Notes: a model not told the origin generated them from the sequence alone. 64,000 nt of DNA from Alphaproteobacteria bacterium (GCA_018830285.1 JAHJSB010000055.1:62001-126000); one strand, 5' to 3'. Shown: positions 16,896 through 26,158, numbered from the stretch's first letter. Translations and numbers: made by a program.

Positions 16896-18477
16896 GTCCT
16901 GGCCGGCGGTTTTCGCCGCCGCTGCAACCCTTTGCCTCTCCGTGAGCGCCCAGATCGAGGATTCCGGCCTGCAAATGGTTGATCCCTGGGGCATGGGCTT
17001 CCTGGAGGCTGGCGAACCGGCCCTGCCGGCGTCCATGTGGCGCGCCTCAAGCACGGAAACGCTGTTGCCAATGATGCGCGCTGTCCGAACGCAGGGCCTG
17101 ACGCCCGGTGAACGCACGCTCATGCGCCGCATGGCCCTGTCGCCTGCGACCGCGCCACAGGGCGACCAATCCCCCGCACTCCTCGCCGAACGCGCCCGCA
17201 TTTTGTTCGAACTCGGCGAAGCGCGCCCCGCTGCCAGCCTGATGGCCCGGCTGGAGACATCGCCGCCGGGACTCGACAGCGACGAGATCGCGACTGACCT
17301 GAACCTCGCCCTCGGCAACGAGGCCATGGCCTGCGCCGAAAATACCAGCGCGCTGCGCGAGGGTGCCTATTGGGCCAAGCTGCGCGCCGTCTGCGCGGCG
17401 CTGCGCGACAATACGGCCGGCGCGGAACTCGCCATCGAAATGGCGAGCAGTCAGGGCGTCAATGACAGCTGGCTGACCTCGGCCGTCTTCGCCGCCTCCG
17501 GTGACCTGCCGAATCCGCCTGGGGCAAAATATGACAGCGGCATCGCCCTCGCCATCTCGTCCAAGGCTGGCCTTGCGCCCCCTGACACCGCCCTGTCGCC
17601 GACACGTCCCGACCTCGCCGCCGCCATGGTAGCCCGCCCCGGCCTCCCTGCCGCCACGCGCGCGGAAGCCGCCGCGATCGCCGCCGAAGCCGGCCTCATC
17701 GACGTCGCCGCCTGGCACGATGTTCTCGACACATTGTTCGCAGAGCCGGAATTCGAGCCACGGTCCAAGGTCGAAATCGCGATCGCAACGGCTCGCAACG
17801 TCGCCATGCCGAATGACGGTCGCGCTGACGCTATCGCTGATGCGCTAAGGGACGCGGCCATCAACCCGGCCCGTTTCGCCGCCGTGTCCGCCGTCCTCGC
17901 GCCGGAACTCGCCAGCCTCAGCCTGACGAACGAAACAGCGAAACATGCGCTGCTTTTTGCCCGCGCCAGTATCGCCGCAGACGATCCCGAAGGCATGGCT
18001 TTGTGGACACTAGTCCCCAGCCTCGATGAAGCTCCGCTGACCGACGCGTTCGACTTCGCCTATATCCACGCGCTGGGCGTCCTGTCCGGCTCCGGCGATG
18101 CGGCGCAGATCGGTGACGCGCTCGTTACTCAGGCGACCAGCAAGAACGACCGGCATGCCGCCGCCCGCCTCTTTTCGCTGTGGACGATGACCGGGATCAC
18201 CCCGCCACCCGTTGCCCGCGCTCTGATGGCCAGCGACAGCGAAGCGCCCGGCAAGTCTATCACGCCGGGCGCTGTGCTCGCCATTCTCGCCAATGCAGAA
18301 GCCGGCGCTGCCGGTGAGGCGATCCTCGCCAGTGTTGCGGTCATCGACGGCGATCCGTCAAAGCGCGACGTGGCCGATCTGGCCCTTATAGGCAAGGCAC
18401 TCAACGCAATCGGCGCACAGGATGCGGCCGCCGCGCTCGCACTGGAGGCCACAGGCTACTGGAAAGCCGCCAAATAA
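16885..18477 (+). CDS. Large exported hypothetical protein, helical repeat type
   Basis: A protein of 530 residues, no family recognised. Residues 1-22 form a signal peptide. The mature part is very rich in alanine, glutamate and leucine and appears to be a chain of helical hairpins (for example ALLAERARILFELGEARPAASLMARLE), suggesting a TPR-like or alpha-solenoid scaffold in the periplasm. The GTG start at 16885 has GGAGG six bases upstream. A similar long protein between aroK and xerD genes seems to be common in related bacteria, but I cannot verify this here. Confidence 0.7.
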   Translation: MSSRSWPAVFAAAATLCLSVSAQIEDSGLQMVDPWGMGFLEAGEPALPASMWRASSTETLLPMMRAVRTQGLTPGERTLMRRMALSPATAPQGDQSPALLAERARILFELGEARPAASLMARLETSPPGLDSDEIATDLNLALGNEAMACAENTSALREGAYWAKLRAVCAALRDNTAGAELAIEMASSQGVNDSWLTSAVFAASGDLPNPPGAKYDSGIALAISSKAGLAPPDTALSPTRPDLAAAMVARPGLPAATRAEAAAIAAEAGLIDVAAWHDVLDTLFAEPEFEPRSKVEIAIATARNVAMPNDGRADAIADALRDAAINPARFAAVSAVLAPELASLSLTNETAKHALLFARASIAADDPEGMALWTLVPSLDEAPLTDAFDFAYIHALGVLSGSGDAAQIGDALVTQATSKNDRHAAARLFSLWTMTGITPPPVARALMASDSEAPGKSITPGAVLAILANAEAGAAGEAILASVAVIDGDPSKRDVADLALIGKALNAIGAQDAAAALALEATGYWKAAK

Positions 18478-18480
18478 GGC

Positions 18481-19467
18481 TCAGCCAAGCCCCTCGAACA
18501 AGGCGGTCGAGACATAGCGCTCGGCAAAGGACGGGATAATTACAACAATCGTCTTGCCGGCCATTTCGGGCCGCCTGGCCACGTTGAGGCCTGCCGCCAG
18601 CGCTGCGCCAGACGAGATGCCCACCGGAATGCCTTCGGTTCGCGCCAGGCGCCGCGCATGCGTGATCGCATCCGCATTGGCCACTTTGACCACGCCATCC
18701 ATCAGGCTGGTATCCATGTTCCCCGGGATGAACCCTGGGCCGATCCCCTGGATGGCGTGAGGGCCCGGTTCGCCGCCCGACAGGACCGGACTCGCTTCCG
18801 GCTCGACGGCGAACATTTTTACCGACGGCTTCTTCGCCTTCAGGACGCGCGCCGTGCCCGTGAACGTGCCGCCAGTGCCGACACCGGCCACCACAGCGTC
18901 AACCGCGCCGCCGGTGTCACGCCAGATTTCCGCGGCCGTGGTCGCTTCGTGGATCGCCGGGTTGGCGGGATTGTCGAACTGGCTCGGCATGACGGAACCG
19001 GGAATCGCCGCGAGCAGCTCAGCCGCCTTGTCGAGGGTTCCCTTCAAGCCAAGCTCCCTGGGCGTCAGGTGCAGCTCCGCACCGAGAATGGCGAGCATTT
19101 TCCGGCGCTCGATCGACATCGAATCCGGCATCGTCAGGATCAGGCGATAGCCGCGAGACGCGGCAACCATCGCAAGTCCGATCCCCGTATTGCCCGATGT
19201 CGGCTCGACCAGCACAGCGCCGGGACCGATCTTGCCGTCCTTCTCCAGCTGCGTGATCATGCCGATGGCAATCCGGTCCTTCACGCTGGCGAGGGGGTTG
19301 AAGAATTCGAGCTTCAGTAGCAGGTCGCTTTTCAGGCCTTCCTCGGCTGAAATACGCGGTATCCGCACGATCGGCGTATTCCCCACGGTCTCGAGGATCG
19401 ACCCGTAAACCCGTCCGCGTCCCGGCGCATCCAGCGTCACACCATTATAATCAACAACTCCGCCCAT
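18481..19467 (-). CDS. cysK: Cysteine synthase A (O-acetylserine sulfhydrylase)
   Basis: PLP enzyme making cysteine from O-acetylserine and sulfide. Lys63 in FNPLASVKDR is the PLP-binding lysine. EPTSGNTGIGLA is the substrate loop, and GVGTGGTFTG the phosphate-binding loop. 328 residues is the normal length. The ATG at 19467 is preferred; an in-frame upstream extension would overlap the control region of the divergent xerD gene and shows no family similarity. Confidence 0.95.
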   Translation of the reverse strand: MGGVVDYNGVTLDAPGRGRVYGSILETVGNTPIVRIPRISAEEGLKSDLLLKLEFFNPLASVKDRIAIGMITQLEKDGKIGPGAVLVEPTSGNTGIGLAMVAASRGYRLILTMPDSMSIERRKMLAILGAELHLTPRELGLKGTLDKAAELLAAIPGSVMPSQFDNPANPAIHEATTAAEIWRDTGGAVDAVVAGVGTGGTFTGTARVLKAKKPSVKMFAVEPEASPVLSGGEPGPHAIQGIGPGFIPGNMDTSLMDGVVKVANADAITHARRLARTEGIPVGISSGAALAAGLNVARRPEMAGKTIVVIIPSFAERYVSTALFEGLG

Positions 19468-19559
19468 CGCTTTTTCCCATCCTGGCTGCTTTCCGGTCGC
19501 CGCGCGCCGAGGCGCGCCACATACAGGCGTCATTAACACAGGCAGGCTAGGCTTGTCCC

Positions 19560-20477
19560 ATGTCAGACCGCGCACGTATCGAAGCCTTCCTCGAAATGAT
19601 GAGCGCCGAACGCGGCGCGGCCGCCAATACGCTGGACGCCTATGCCCGCGACCTGGCCGATGCCTCCGAATTCTGCGCTGGCGACCTGTCAGGCGCCACG
19701 GGCCGCGACCTCGCCGCCTGGCAGGCCGACCTCTCGGCGCGCGGCATGGCCGCCTCCACCTCCGCCCGCAAACTGTCCGCAGCGCGGCGTTTCTTCCGAT
19801 TCCTGTTCGAAGAAGGCGACCGCAAGGACGATCCGACTGCCAAGATAGACGGCCCGAAAACCACGCGCGAAGTGCCGGACGTCCTGTCGCGCGACGAACT
19901 CGGCCTGCTGATCGATGCCTGCGGCGACGACCTCCGCCTCAAATGCCTGGTCGAACTTCTCTACGGCGCAGGCCTGCGCGCATCGGAACTCGTCTCCCTC
20001 ACGCTGGGCAGCCTGCCCCGCCGCAAGGGCGCGCGCTGGGTGACGCAGGACATTATCATTCGCGGCAAGGGCGGCAAGGAGCGGCTCTGCCCGCTTGGCG
20101 GGCCGGCGCTTGCCGCCCTGTCAGACTGGCTCGCGGCTCGAGAAGACAGCCTGCCCGCCGGCAGCCTCGCGCGCGGCCGGGCCGAGCCTTTCCTCTTCCC
20201 CTCGCGCGGCAAGCAGGGTCACCTTACCCGCCGCCGCCTCGGCCAGTTGCTGGATGACCTCGCCCTTGTCGCCGGCCTCAACCCCGCCCGGGTCCATCCG
20301 CACGCCCTGCGCCACGCCTATGCCACACACCTGTTGCAGGGCGGCGCAGACCTGCGCAGCGTGCAGACCTTGCTCGGGCATGTCGATATCGCGACCACCC
20401 AGATCTACACCCACGTCCTGACAGACGAACTCGCTGAACTATTGGAAACCAGCCATCCGCTCGCCCGGCGCGGCTGA
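19560..20477 (+). CDS. xerD: Tyrosine recombinase XerD
   Basis: Site-specific recombinase of 305 residues that with XerC resolves chromosome dimers at dif, under control of FtsK (encoded at 42123 in this window). The N-terminal SAM-like core-binding domain covers residues 1-90. The catalytic residues are visible: Arg140 in GAGLRASEL, a lysine in GKGGKER (170-173), HALRH at 248-252, His274 in LLGHVDIATT and the nucleophile Tyr283 in QIYTH. XerD is chosen over XerC from overall pattern and its location beside aroKB. Confidence 0.9.
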   Translation: MSDRARIEAFLEMMSAERGAAANTLDAYARDLADASEFCAGDLSGATGRDLAAWQADLSARGMAASTSARKLSAARRFFRFLFEEGDRKDDPTAKIDGPKTTREVPDVLSRDELGLLIDACGDDLRLKCLVELLYGAGLRASELVSLTLGSLPRRKGARWVTQDIIIRGKGGKERLCPLGGPALAALSDWLAAREDSLPAGSLARGRAEPFLFPSRGKQGHLTRRRLGQLLDDLALVAGLNPARVHPHALRHAYATHLLQGGADLRSVQTLLGHVDIATTQIYTHVLTDELAELLETSHPLARRG

Positions 20478-20548
20478 TCCTGAAAAAGGCCATTGCGATT
20501 CCGCGACAGCGGGACAATATCTCTCGAAATGCGATTTGGAGCTTTCCC

Positions 20549-20782
20549 ATGAACCGTTTCTTCAAGGCCCTCATTCCAACCCTGCTTCTCACCGAGCTGG
20601 CGCTGGTCACCTCGGCCACCGCCGTCTGGGCGCTCCTTTCGGAATTGCATGCGGGCAAATATGTGATCATGGGCGCCGAAGCGATTGACCTCGTCGCCTC
20701 TGCCGTGCTTGCCGTCATCATCTTCCGCCGCGCCTTCGATTCCGAAGCGCGTATGATGCAGGTCCCCGTCGAAAACGACTAA
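20549..20782 (+). CDS. Small two-helix membrane protein
   Basis: A protein of 77 residues with two hydrophobic segments (about 8-30 and 43-60) and a short charged C-terminus. No family recognised. The upstream region GGAGCTTTCCC gives a weak ribosome-binding site. It is followed immediately by a hairpin resembling a terminator, which supports it as a real, separately ended transcription unit. Confidence 0.6.
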   Translation: MNRFFKALIPTLLLTELALVTSATAVWALLSELHAGKYVIMGAEAIDLVASAVLAVIIFRRAFDSEARMMQVPVEND

Positions 20783-20815
20783 AGAGCCCGGCCGCATCGC
20801 GCAGCCAGGCTCTTT
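20781..20815. terminator. Hairpin terminator between convergent small genes
   Basis: AAAGAGCC pairs exactly with GGCTCTTT across a 19-base GC-rich loop. It starts at the stop codon of the gene ending at 20782 and lies 22 bases before the end of the leftward yqaE-like gene, so it can serve both directions. The T run is interrupted. Confidence 0.6.
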
Positions 20816-20836
20816 CCTTCGTGATTTCGCGGCGCG

Positions 20837-21010
20837 TTACGCGACCGTCGAGCCGCCGCGCGTGTTCACCCAGAAAGCGTGGATCACGCCGGGCAACCAG
20901 CCAATCAGCGTCAACACGACATTGATGACGAATTGGCCGCCTATACCCTCTTTCATCGCAACGGCGACGGGCGGCAGGAAGATAGTCAGCAGGATCATCA
21001 GCAGGGACAT
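20837..21010 (-). CDS. YqaE/Pmp3 family membrane protein
   Basis: A proteolipid of 57 residues with two transmembrane helices. The family signature is clear: an [13 protein letters not shown] loop after the first helix, then [20 protein letters not shown]. Pmp3/YqaE proteins are stress-associated plasma-membrane proteins of unclear mechanism. The start at 21010 is the first methionine of the motif; a longer upstream frame overlaps the divergent mcl gene. Confidence 0.9.
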   Translation of the reverse strand: MSLLMILLTIFLPPVAVAMKEGIGGQFVINVVLTLIGWLPGVIHAFWVNTRGGSTVA

Positions 21011-21121
21011 GGTGTTTTCCTTCGTCTTGAGTTCACCCGGGCAACGGGCGGGGTGCGGCTTTGTTCCTGTTTGACGCAGTGCACCATCAGCCTTAGGCCT
21101 GTGGCGGATGAGGAGACACAC

Positions 21122-22177
21122 ATGAGCGAGAAGACACCCCGGAACTTTTTCAAGCCGCTGGCCATTGGCGCGCCGGAACCCATGCGCGAACTGCCAACAC
21201 GTCTGGAGCGGATGATCCATTTCGTCCCGGGCCATAATGAAAAGGTCCGGTCGAAAACGCCATCCATGGCCGCCAAGTGCGATGTCATTCTCGCCAATCT
21301 CGAAGACGCCATTCCTGCCGACGCCAAGGATGCCGCCCGCGCCGGCGCCATTGAAATGGCGTCCATGTATGACTGGCAGGGCACCGGCACCGGCTTCTGG
21401 AGCCGCGTCAATCCGCTGAACTCGCCATGGTTCCAGGATGACGTCTCCGAACTTGTCCTCAAGGCCGGCCATCAGCTTGACGTCATCATGCTGCCCAAGG
21501 TCGAAGGCCCATGGGATATCCATTTCGCCGACCAGTATGTTGCCCAGCTGGAAGCCAAAGCCGGCCTCACCCGCCCCATCCTTTTCCACGCCATCCTAGA
21601 AACTGCGCAGGGCATGGCCCGCGTCGAGGAGATCGCCCTCGCCTCCCCCCGCATGCAGGGCATCAGCCTCGGCCCGGCCGACCTGGCCGCTGACCGCAAG
21701 ATGAAGACCACCCGCGTCGGCGGCGGCCACCCTTTCTATCGCGTGCTCGAAGACCCGCACGCCGATGACAGCGCCCGCGCCAGCGTCCAGCAGGACCTTT
21801 GGCATTATACGATCGCCCGCATGGTCGACGCCTGCCGCATGGCCGGGATCAATGCCTTCTACGGCCCGTTCGGCGACATTTCAGACCTCGATGCGTGCGA
21901 ACAGCAATTCCGCAACGCCTTCCTGCTTGGCTGCTCGGGGGCCTGGAGCCTGCATCCAAGCCAGGTCGACATTGCCAAGCGCGTGTTCAGCCCGGCACCG
22001 GACGAAGTGAAATTCGCCCGCCGCATCCTCGAAGCCATGCCCGACGGCACCGGCGTCGCCATGCTAGACGGCAAGATGCAGGACGACGCAACCTGGAAAC
22101 AGGCCAAGGTCATCGCCGACCTCGCCGATCTCGTCGCCTCGAAAGACCCGGACCTGGCTGCCGCCTATAACAGGTAA
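21122..22177 (+). CDS. mcl: L-malyl-CoA/beta-methylmalyl-CoA lyase (CitE superfamily)
   Basis: HpcH/HpaI aldolase-fold lyase of 351 residues. The segments [12 protein letters not shown]-like N-terminus, [49 protein letters not shown] and [11 protein letters not shown] match malyl-CoA lyases that cleave malyl-CoA to acetyl-CoA and glyoxylate, and beta-methylmalyl-CoA to propionyl-CoA and glyoxylate. These reactions belong to the ethylmalonyl-CoA pathway or glyoxylate assimilation. No other gene of those pathways is adjacent. The ATG at 21122 has GAGGAG upstream; the family identification is from memory of the conserved blocks. Confidence 0.88.
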   Translation: MSEKTPRNFFKPLAIGAPEPMRELPTRLERMIHFVPGHNEKVRSKTPSMAAKCDVILANLEDAIPADAKDAARAGAIEMASMYDWQGTGTGFWSRVNPLNSPWFQDDVSELVLKAGHQLDVIMLPKVEGPWDIHFADQYVAQLEAKAGLTRPILFHAILETAQGMARVEEIALASPRMQGISLGPADLAADRKMKTTRVGGGHPFYRVLEDPHADDSARASVQQDLWHYTIARMVDACRMAGINAFYGPFGDISDLDACEQQFRNAFLLGCSGAWSLHPSQVDIAKRVFSPAPDEVKFARRILEAMPDGTGVAMLDGKMQDDATWKQAKVIADLADLVASKDPDLAAAYNR

Positions 22178-22193
22178 CGCGCGACCTTTCACG

Positions 22194-22769
22194 ATGTACA
22201 AAATTCGGCGAACACAAATTCTTCTCTTCACGGCAATCATGCTGGGTTCGTGCGTATAGAGAGCTGAGAAACCGAGTCGAGAGGAAGATATCACGACCGC
22301 TGAAGTCGATGTTGATCAGGGATACCTGTCCGACGACATGAGGGCAGACCTAGAGGGTTTGCTGCGCGATGAACCACAGAGAAAGCGGCGAGAAGAATAC
22401 GAAAAGGCGCGCAGGAAATTTTCCACCTCGGAATTCTACGCAGAAATTTTTACCAAGCGTCAGGCGGCCAAAGATGAAGGAGCATATGAATCAGAACTGG
22501 CTAAGCAGGCACCTTGGAATCCGGACCACATTCCGCCGGACTTCTCTTTCATCCCGTCCGATGGTCAATGTGTATTCTGCGACGTCTACTTCGACGTCAC
22601 TCCAGCCGGATTGGCGGTCAATATATTCCCGATCTGCTCTGAGCCAAAGTTCAACGACATGGCATTCGCCGCGCTGACGCAGGCGCGCTTACTGTCACGT
22701 GTCCGGCAGGGAAAAACGGTCCCAATCATGAATGTGATCTACCCGATAGAATGGGGCCTTTGTGAATAG
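22194..22769 (+). pseudogene. Lipoprotein gene with TonB_C-like domain, interrupted by an in-frame TAG
   Basis: The frame opens at 22194 with a typical lipoprotein signal peptide (MYKIRRTQILLFTAIMLGSC, lipobox LGSC), reads one more codon and meets TAG at 22257-22259. The same frame then stays open for 170 codons to the stop at 22769. The C-terminal part (CDVYFDVTPAG... then NDMAFAALTQARLL ... VIYPIEW) resembles the C-terminal domain of TonB. The mature part could only be made by readthrough or from an internal start such as 22338, which would lack export. One substitution, a sequencing error or real decay all fit. The DNA is less GC-rich than its neighbours. Confidence 0.75.
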
Positions 22770-22899
22770 GCCCGACATTATCGGTATCGTTGCCCACAAC
22801 GGGTGATTTCCCCTTAACGTGCCGCATTCGCGTGATAACCTCGCCACTAATGGCGCGGCATGCTTGTGGGCGCCCAGAAAACAAAAAGGGAGATGCCAG

Positions 22900-23337
22900 A
22901 TGTTGAAATCAAACCTGTTGCTCGCCGCCGCAATCGTGTTCGCCGGCGCCGCGATGGCCGATGAAGTCTGGAGTACCGAGATTGGCGACGTGATCTATGA
23001 GCGGGAATTGCCGACCGGAGAGGCCGTCCTGTCCTATCCCGCAAGTGATACGGAAGCGCGCGGCCTCGCCTACATTGAAGGCCTTGCGCAAACCTATGAG
23101 GGCCGCGGCGCGTTTGAAGGTGTATGGATCGAAGACGACCTGCCACCCGCCGACGCCTGCAGCGTGTCGATTTCCGATCCCGAAACCGGGGCAGCCCGGA
23201 ACAATTGGGGGCGTCTCGAACTCGTCTTCACCGAACCGGATTTCCCGGGCGGCTGGGTCGCCATTCGTGGCGACTGTTTCAATCAGCCTGACAGCTACCT
23301 GGTTGGCAAACCCGTCGTCGCGGAGGGGGTCCAATGA
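22900..23337 (+). CDS. Exported hypothetical protein
   Basis: A protein of 145 residues with a signal peptide ending at AMA around residue 20. The mature part has two cysteines (in ADACSVS and GDCFNQ) and no recognised family. ATG at 22900 is preceded by AAAGGGAG with suitable spacing. The stop overlaps the start of the next gene (ATGA), so the three genes from 22900 to 24283 are probably one operon. Confidence 0.7.
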   Translation: MLKSNLLLAAAIVFAGAAMADEVWSTEIGDVIYERELPTGEAVLSYPASDTEARGLAYIEGLAQTYEGRGAFEGVWIEDDLPPADACSVSISDPETGAARNNWGRLELVFTEPDFPGGWVAIRGDCFNQPDSYLVGKPVVAEGVQ

Positions 23338-23750
23338 TCGCACTCACCGGACACTCGCCCAATCTCCAGCGCTGGTTCGACTGGATGGAAGGCAGCCATG
23401 ATGCTGCCGGTCTCGCAGACCAGCTCGCCGAGCATGTCGTCTTCCGCAGTCCCGTCGTGCATACACCGCAGGAAGGCAAGGCCATCACTATGGCCTACCT
23501 TTCAGCCGCCGGGCAGACCCTCGGCGGCGACACGTTCCAGTACACGCGCATCTTCGATTGCGGCGACAAGGCCGTGCTCGAATTCGAATGCGTGATGGAC
23601 GGTATCAGCGTCAACGGCGTCGACATGATCGAATGGGACGACCAGGGCAAGATCACCGACTTCAAGGTCATGGTCCGCCCCCTGAAGGGCATGCAGGCCG
23701 TTCACGCCGCGATGGGCGCCATGCTCGCGAAGATGAAGGGCGGTGCATGA
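23334..23750 (+). CDS. SnoaL-like/NTF2-fold protein
   Basis: A protein of 138 residues with the small cone-shaped NTF2/SnoaL fold: an N-terminal helix pair (RWFDWMEGS, AGLADQLAEHVVFRSP), then strands with VLEFECVMDG and DMIEWDDQGKITDFKVMVRP. Members are polyketide cyclases, isomerases or binding proteins; the reaction here is unknown. It overlaps both neighbours by ATGA. Confidence 0.8.
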   Translation: MIALTGHSPNLQRWFDWMEGSHDAAGLADQLAEHVVFRSPVVHTPQEGKAITMAYLSAAGQTLGGDTFQYTRIFDCGDKAVLEFECVMDGISVNGVDMIEWDDQGKITDFKVMVRPLKGMQAVHAAMGAMLAKMKGGA

Positions 23751-24283
23751 TCACCGCGCCGCCAACCCTCGTCACCGACCGCCTGATCCTGCGACCGCAG
23801 CAGGCCAGCGACTATGAGGCCTGCGTTGCCATGTGGAATGACGAGGCGGTCGTACGCCATATCGGCGGCGCGACCCGCCCGGCGCAGGATGTCTGGTTCA
23901 ATCTGGCCCGTTCGCGCGGCATGTGGCCGCTCATCGGTTATGGCTACTGGATAGCCGTGGAAAAGGGATCACAGCGCTTCGTCGGCGAAGTCGGATTCTC
24001 GGATTTCAAGCGCGGCATGAATCCGGACCTGTCGGCCTGGCCTGAGGCGGGATGGGCCTTCAATCGCGACTCCTGGGGCAAAGGCTATGCCAGCGAGGCC
24101 GTCGGCGCCATCCATGACTGGCTCGATGAAAATCGTCCGGGTCCGTCGAACTGCATCATCGACGCAGACAATATCGCCTCCCGCCGTGTGGCGGAAAAGT
24201 CCGGCTATGATTTCTGGTGCGAAGCGCTTTACCGCGACAATCCGGTCAACGTGTACCGCCGCGAAGGCGTAACGGCGACCTAA
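23747..24283 (+). CDS. GNAT-family N-acetyltransferase (RimJ-like)
   Basis: An acetyltransferase of 178 residues. It begins with the RimJ/RimL-like TDRLILRPQQASDYEAC motif, carries the acetyl-CoA loop RDSWGKGYASEAV, and ends with the N..S.RVAEKSGY helix typical of the group. The substrate is unknown. Its start lies in the ATGA overlap with the SnoaL-like gene, and its stop overlaps that of the convergent EAL gene by four bases. Confidence 0.88.
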   Translation: MITAPPTLVTDRLILRPQQASDYEACVAMWNDEAVVRHIGGATRPAQDVWFNLARSRGMWPLIGYGYWIAVEKGSQRFVGEVGFSDFKRGMNPDLSAWPEAGWAFNRDSWGKGYASEAVGAIHDWLDENRPGPSNCIIDADNIASRRVAEKSGYDFWCEALYRDNPVNVYRREGVTAT

Positions 24284-26034
24284 CTGGCCTGGCGCGAATC
24301 AAGCGGCAGCGGATTGGCCCTGAATGCACGCAGGAAATCCAGGAATGCGCCATGCGGCAGGCCGGGACTGTAGAGGAAACCCTGCCCCATCGTGCAGCCG
24401 CGGCGACGCAGGAAATCTGCCTGCCGTTCTGTTTCAACACCTTCGGCTACCGTCTCCAGTCCAAGTGTCTCAGCCATGGCAAGGATCATCTCGACAATCG
24501 CAGGGGCCTGCTTGTCACCCTCGAGGGCCGACACGAACTGGCGGTCGATCTTGAAGATGTCGAACGGCAGCTGGGTCAGCATCGACAGGTTGGAGTGTCC
24601 CGTGCCGAAATCGTCGATGGCGAGCTTCATGCCCATCATGCGCAGCGGCCCCATGACTTCCGCCACTTTTGCCGGGTTCTCGACGGCCATGCTTTCGGTG
24701 ATCTCGAGTTCCAGCCGGTTCGGATGAAGGCCGGTCCGCTTCAGAACGTCCATTACCGTATCGGTCAGGTTGCCTTGCTCGAACTGGCGGGGTGAAACAT
24801 TGACCGCCACCGATACGTCCAGGCCTTCGCGCATCCAGATACGCGCCGACTGGCAGGCCGCTTCGAGTATCTGTTCGCCGATCTGGTTGATCAGGCCGGT
24901 TTCTTCGGCCAGCGGAATGAAAGCCGCAGGGGAAATGATCTTGCCATTGTGCCGGCGCCAGCGCGCCAGGGCTTCAGCGCCGACAATCTTGCCGGTCTGG
25001 AAATCGACCTTTGGCTGGAACACAGCCTTGAACTCGCGGTTCGCCACGGCTTCGCGCAGTTCGTCTTCCAGCTTGGATTTGCCACGGGCGACGCGCGTCA
25101 GTCGCGGCGTGAAGAAGCGGAAACCCGACGTGGCTTCGTCGCGTACAAGACGCAGGGCCAGTTCGGCGTGCCGGAACAGCTTCTGGGAACTGTCAGCATC
25201 TTCCGGTGCCATCACGATCCCGCCGGAAATACCGAGGGTGACCGTTTGCCCGTTCAGCTCGAAGGGTGCAGCAAACGCCTGGCGGATGGCGCGGGCAATG
25301 GTTGCCACGTGCTCGCGGCTGACGGCATTGGGCATGTAGATGCCGAATTCGTCGGCCTGAAGGGCGGCAATGGTCGCGTCGCGCAAGGCGGCACCGGCCG
25401 GGCCGGTGACCGCGGCAAGCTCGGACTTGAGCCGCTGGCCGGCCTGGGCCAGCAAGGCTTCGCTCGCATAGCTGCCAAGCTGTTCGGAGGCGCGTGTGAA
25501 CCGGTCGAGGTCGAGCATGATCAGGGCAGCCGGCGCTTCGAATGTCGCCCGCATCAATGATTCGGTGATCGCCTTGTCGATGGCGATCATGTTGGACAAT
25601 CCGGTCCGCGGATCGACGAAAGCCGTTTCGCGCAGCAGGGCGTTTTCCCGGCGCAGCTTGCCAATCGTGCGCGTGACACCGACGCGCAAGCGGCGCAGTT
25701 CAGCGAAATGCATGCCGTCCAGCGACGCTGTGTCATCAAGGTGGGCATTCAGAAGGTAGTCATTGAACCGGTCCAGCGACCGGCGAAAATGGTTGGCCGA
25801 GGCGTAGGACACCACTGCCGCCAGAGTCGTCGCCACCGCCATCAGCAACAGTAACAGGGGAATCGGAACTGCCGTATCGAACGGCGCAAACCCCTGCTTG
25901 AAAACCCGGTAGGCCTGCGCAACCGCGATCAGCGAAACGAAGACCAGCGATGCCAGCATACCGGCAACCACGCCCGCAAAGGCGGAAATGGTCATGGTGC
26001 CGAAAAATCGGCTGAGGAGTCTTTTCTTTTTCAA
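24280..26034 (-). CDS. Membrane GGDEF-EAL protein, likely cyclic-di-GMP phosphodiesterase
   Basis: A protein of 584 residues. Two hydrophobic helices (about 13-40 and 56-78) are followed by a coiled region, a GGDEF-type domain and a C-terminal EAL domain. The GGDEF signature is replaced by QADEF, so diguanylate cyclase activity is unlikely. The EAL domain has the key blocks GAEALARW, NVSPRQF, LEITES, IDDFGTGHSN, KIDRQFV and ETVAEGVE, so it should hydrolyse cyclic di-GMP, perhaps with the degenerate GGDEF domain as a GTP sensor. It is divergent from hisB. Confidence 0.9.
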   Translation of the reverse strand: MKKKRLLSRFFGTMTISAFAGVVAGMLASLVFVSLIAVAQAYRVFKQGFAPFDTAVPIPLLLLLMAVATTLAAVVSYASANHFRRSLDRFNDYLLNAHLDDTASLDGMHFAELRRLRVGVTRTIGKLRRENALLRETAFVDPRTGLSNMIAIDKAITESLMRATFEAPAALIMLDLDRFTRASEQLGSYASEALLAQAGQRLKSELAAVTGPAGAALRDATIAALQADEFGIYMPNAVSREHVATIARAIRQAFAAPFELNGQTVTLGISGGIVMAPEDADSSQKLFRHAELALRLVRDEATSGFRFFTPRLTRVARGKSKLEDELREAVANREFKAVFQPKVDFQTGKIVGAEALARWRRHNGKIISPAAFIPLAEETGLINQIGEQILEAACQSARIWMREGLDVSVAVNVSPRQFEQGNLTDTVMDVLKRTGLHPNRLELEITESMAVENPAKVAEVMGPLRMMGMKLAIDDFGTGHSNLSMLTQLPFDIFKIDRQFVSALEGDKQAPAIVEMILAMAETLGLETVAEGVETERQADFLRRRGCTMGQGFLYSPGLPHGAFLDFLRAFRANPLPLDSRQAS

Positions 26035-26082
26035 GCGCCGATTCGCCTTCTTTTGGCCTGCTGCGACCGTTTCTGAACAGAC

Positions 26083-26112
26083 ATTCAGTGAATATGTTTA
26101 GAATTCAGTGAA
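26083..26112. promoter_or_regulatory. Two direct copies of ATTCAGTGAA, 20 bp apart
   Basis: Identical decamers lie at 26083-26092 and 26103-26112 in the 124-bp region between the divergent EAL gene and hisB. Each contains the near-palindrome TTCAGTGAA. The 20-bp spacing puts the two on the same face of the helix, as for cooperative binding of a regulator. The protein is unknown. Confidence 0.45.
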
Positions 26113-26158
26113 CAAAACGCGCTAGCTGTCGTGAATACAGCGCACTATATGGTTCCAG

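Noticed and set aside
22257-22259. Recoding of TAG (pyrrolysine or suppressor readthrough) in the lipoprotein gene
   Set aside because: No pyl genes or stem-loop context are seen, and a decayed acyltransferase gene elsewhere in the window shows that ordinary gene loss is occurring. A nonsense mutation is the simpler explanation.
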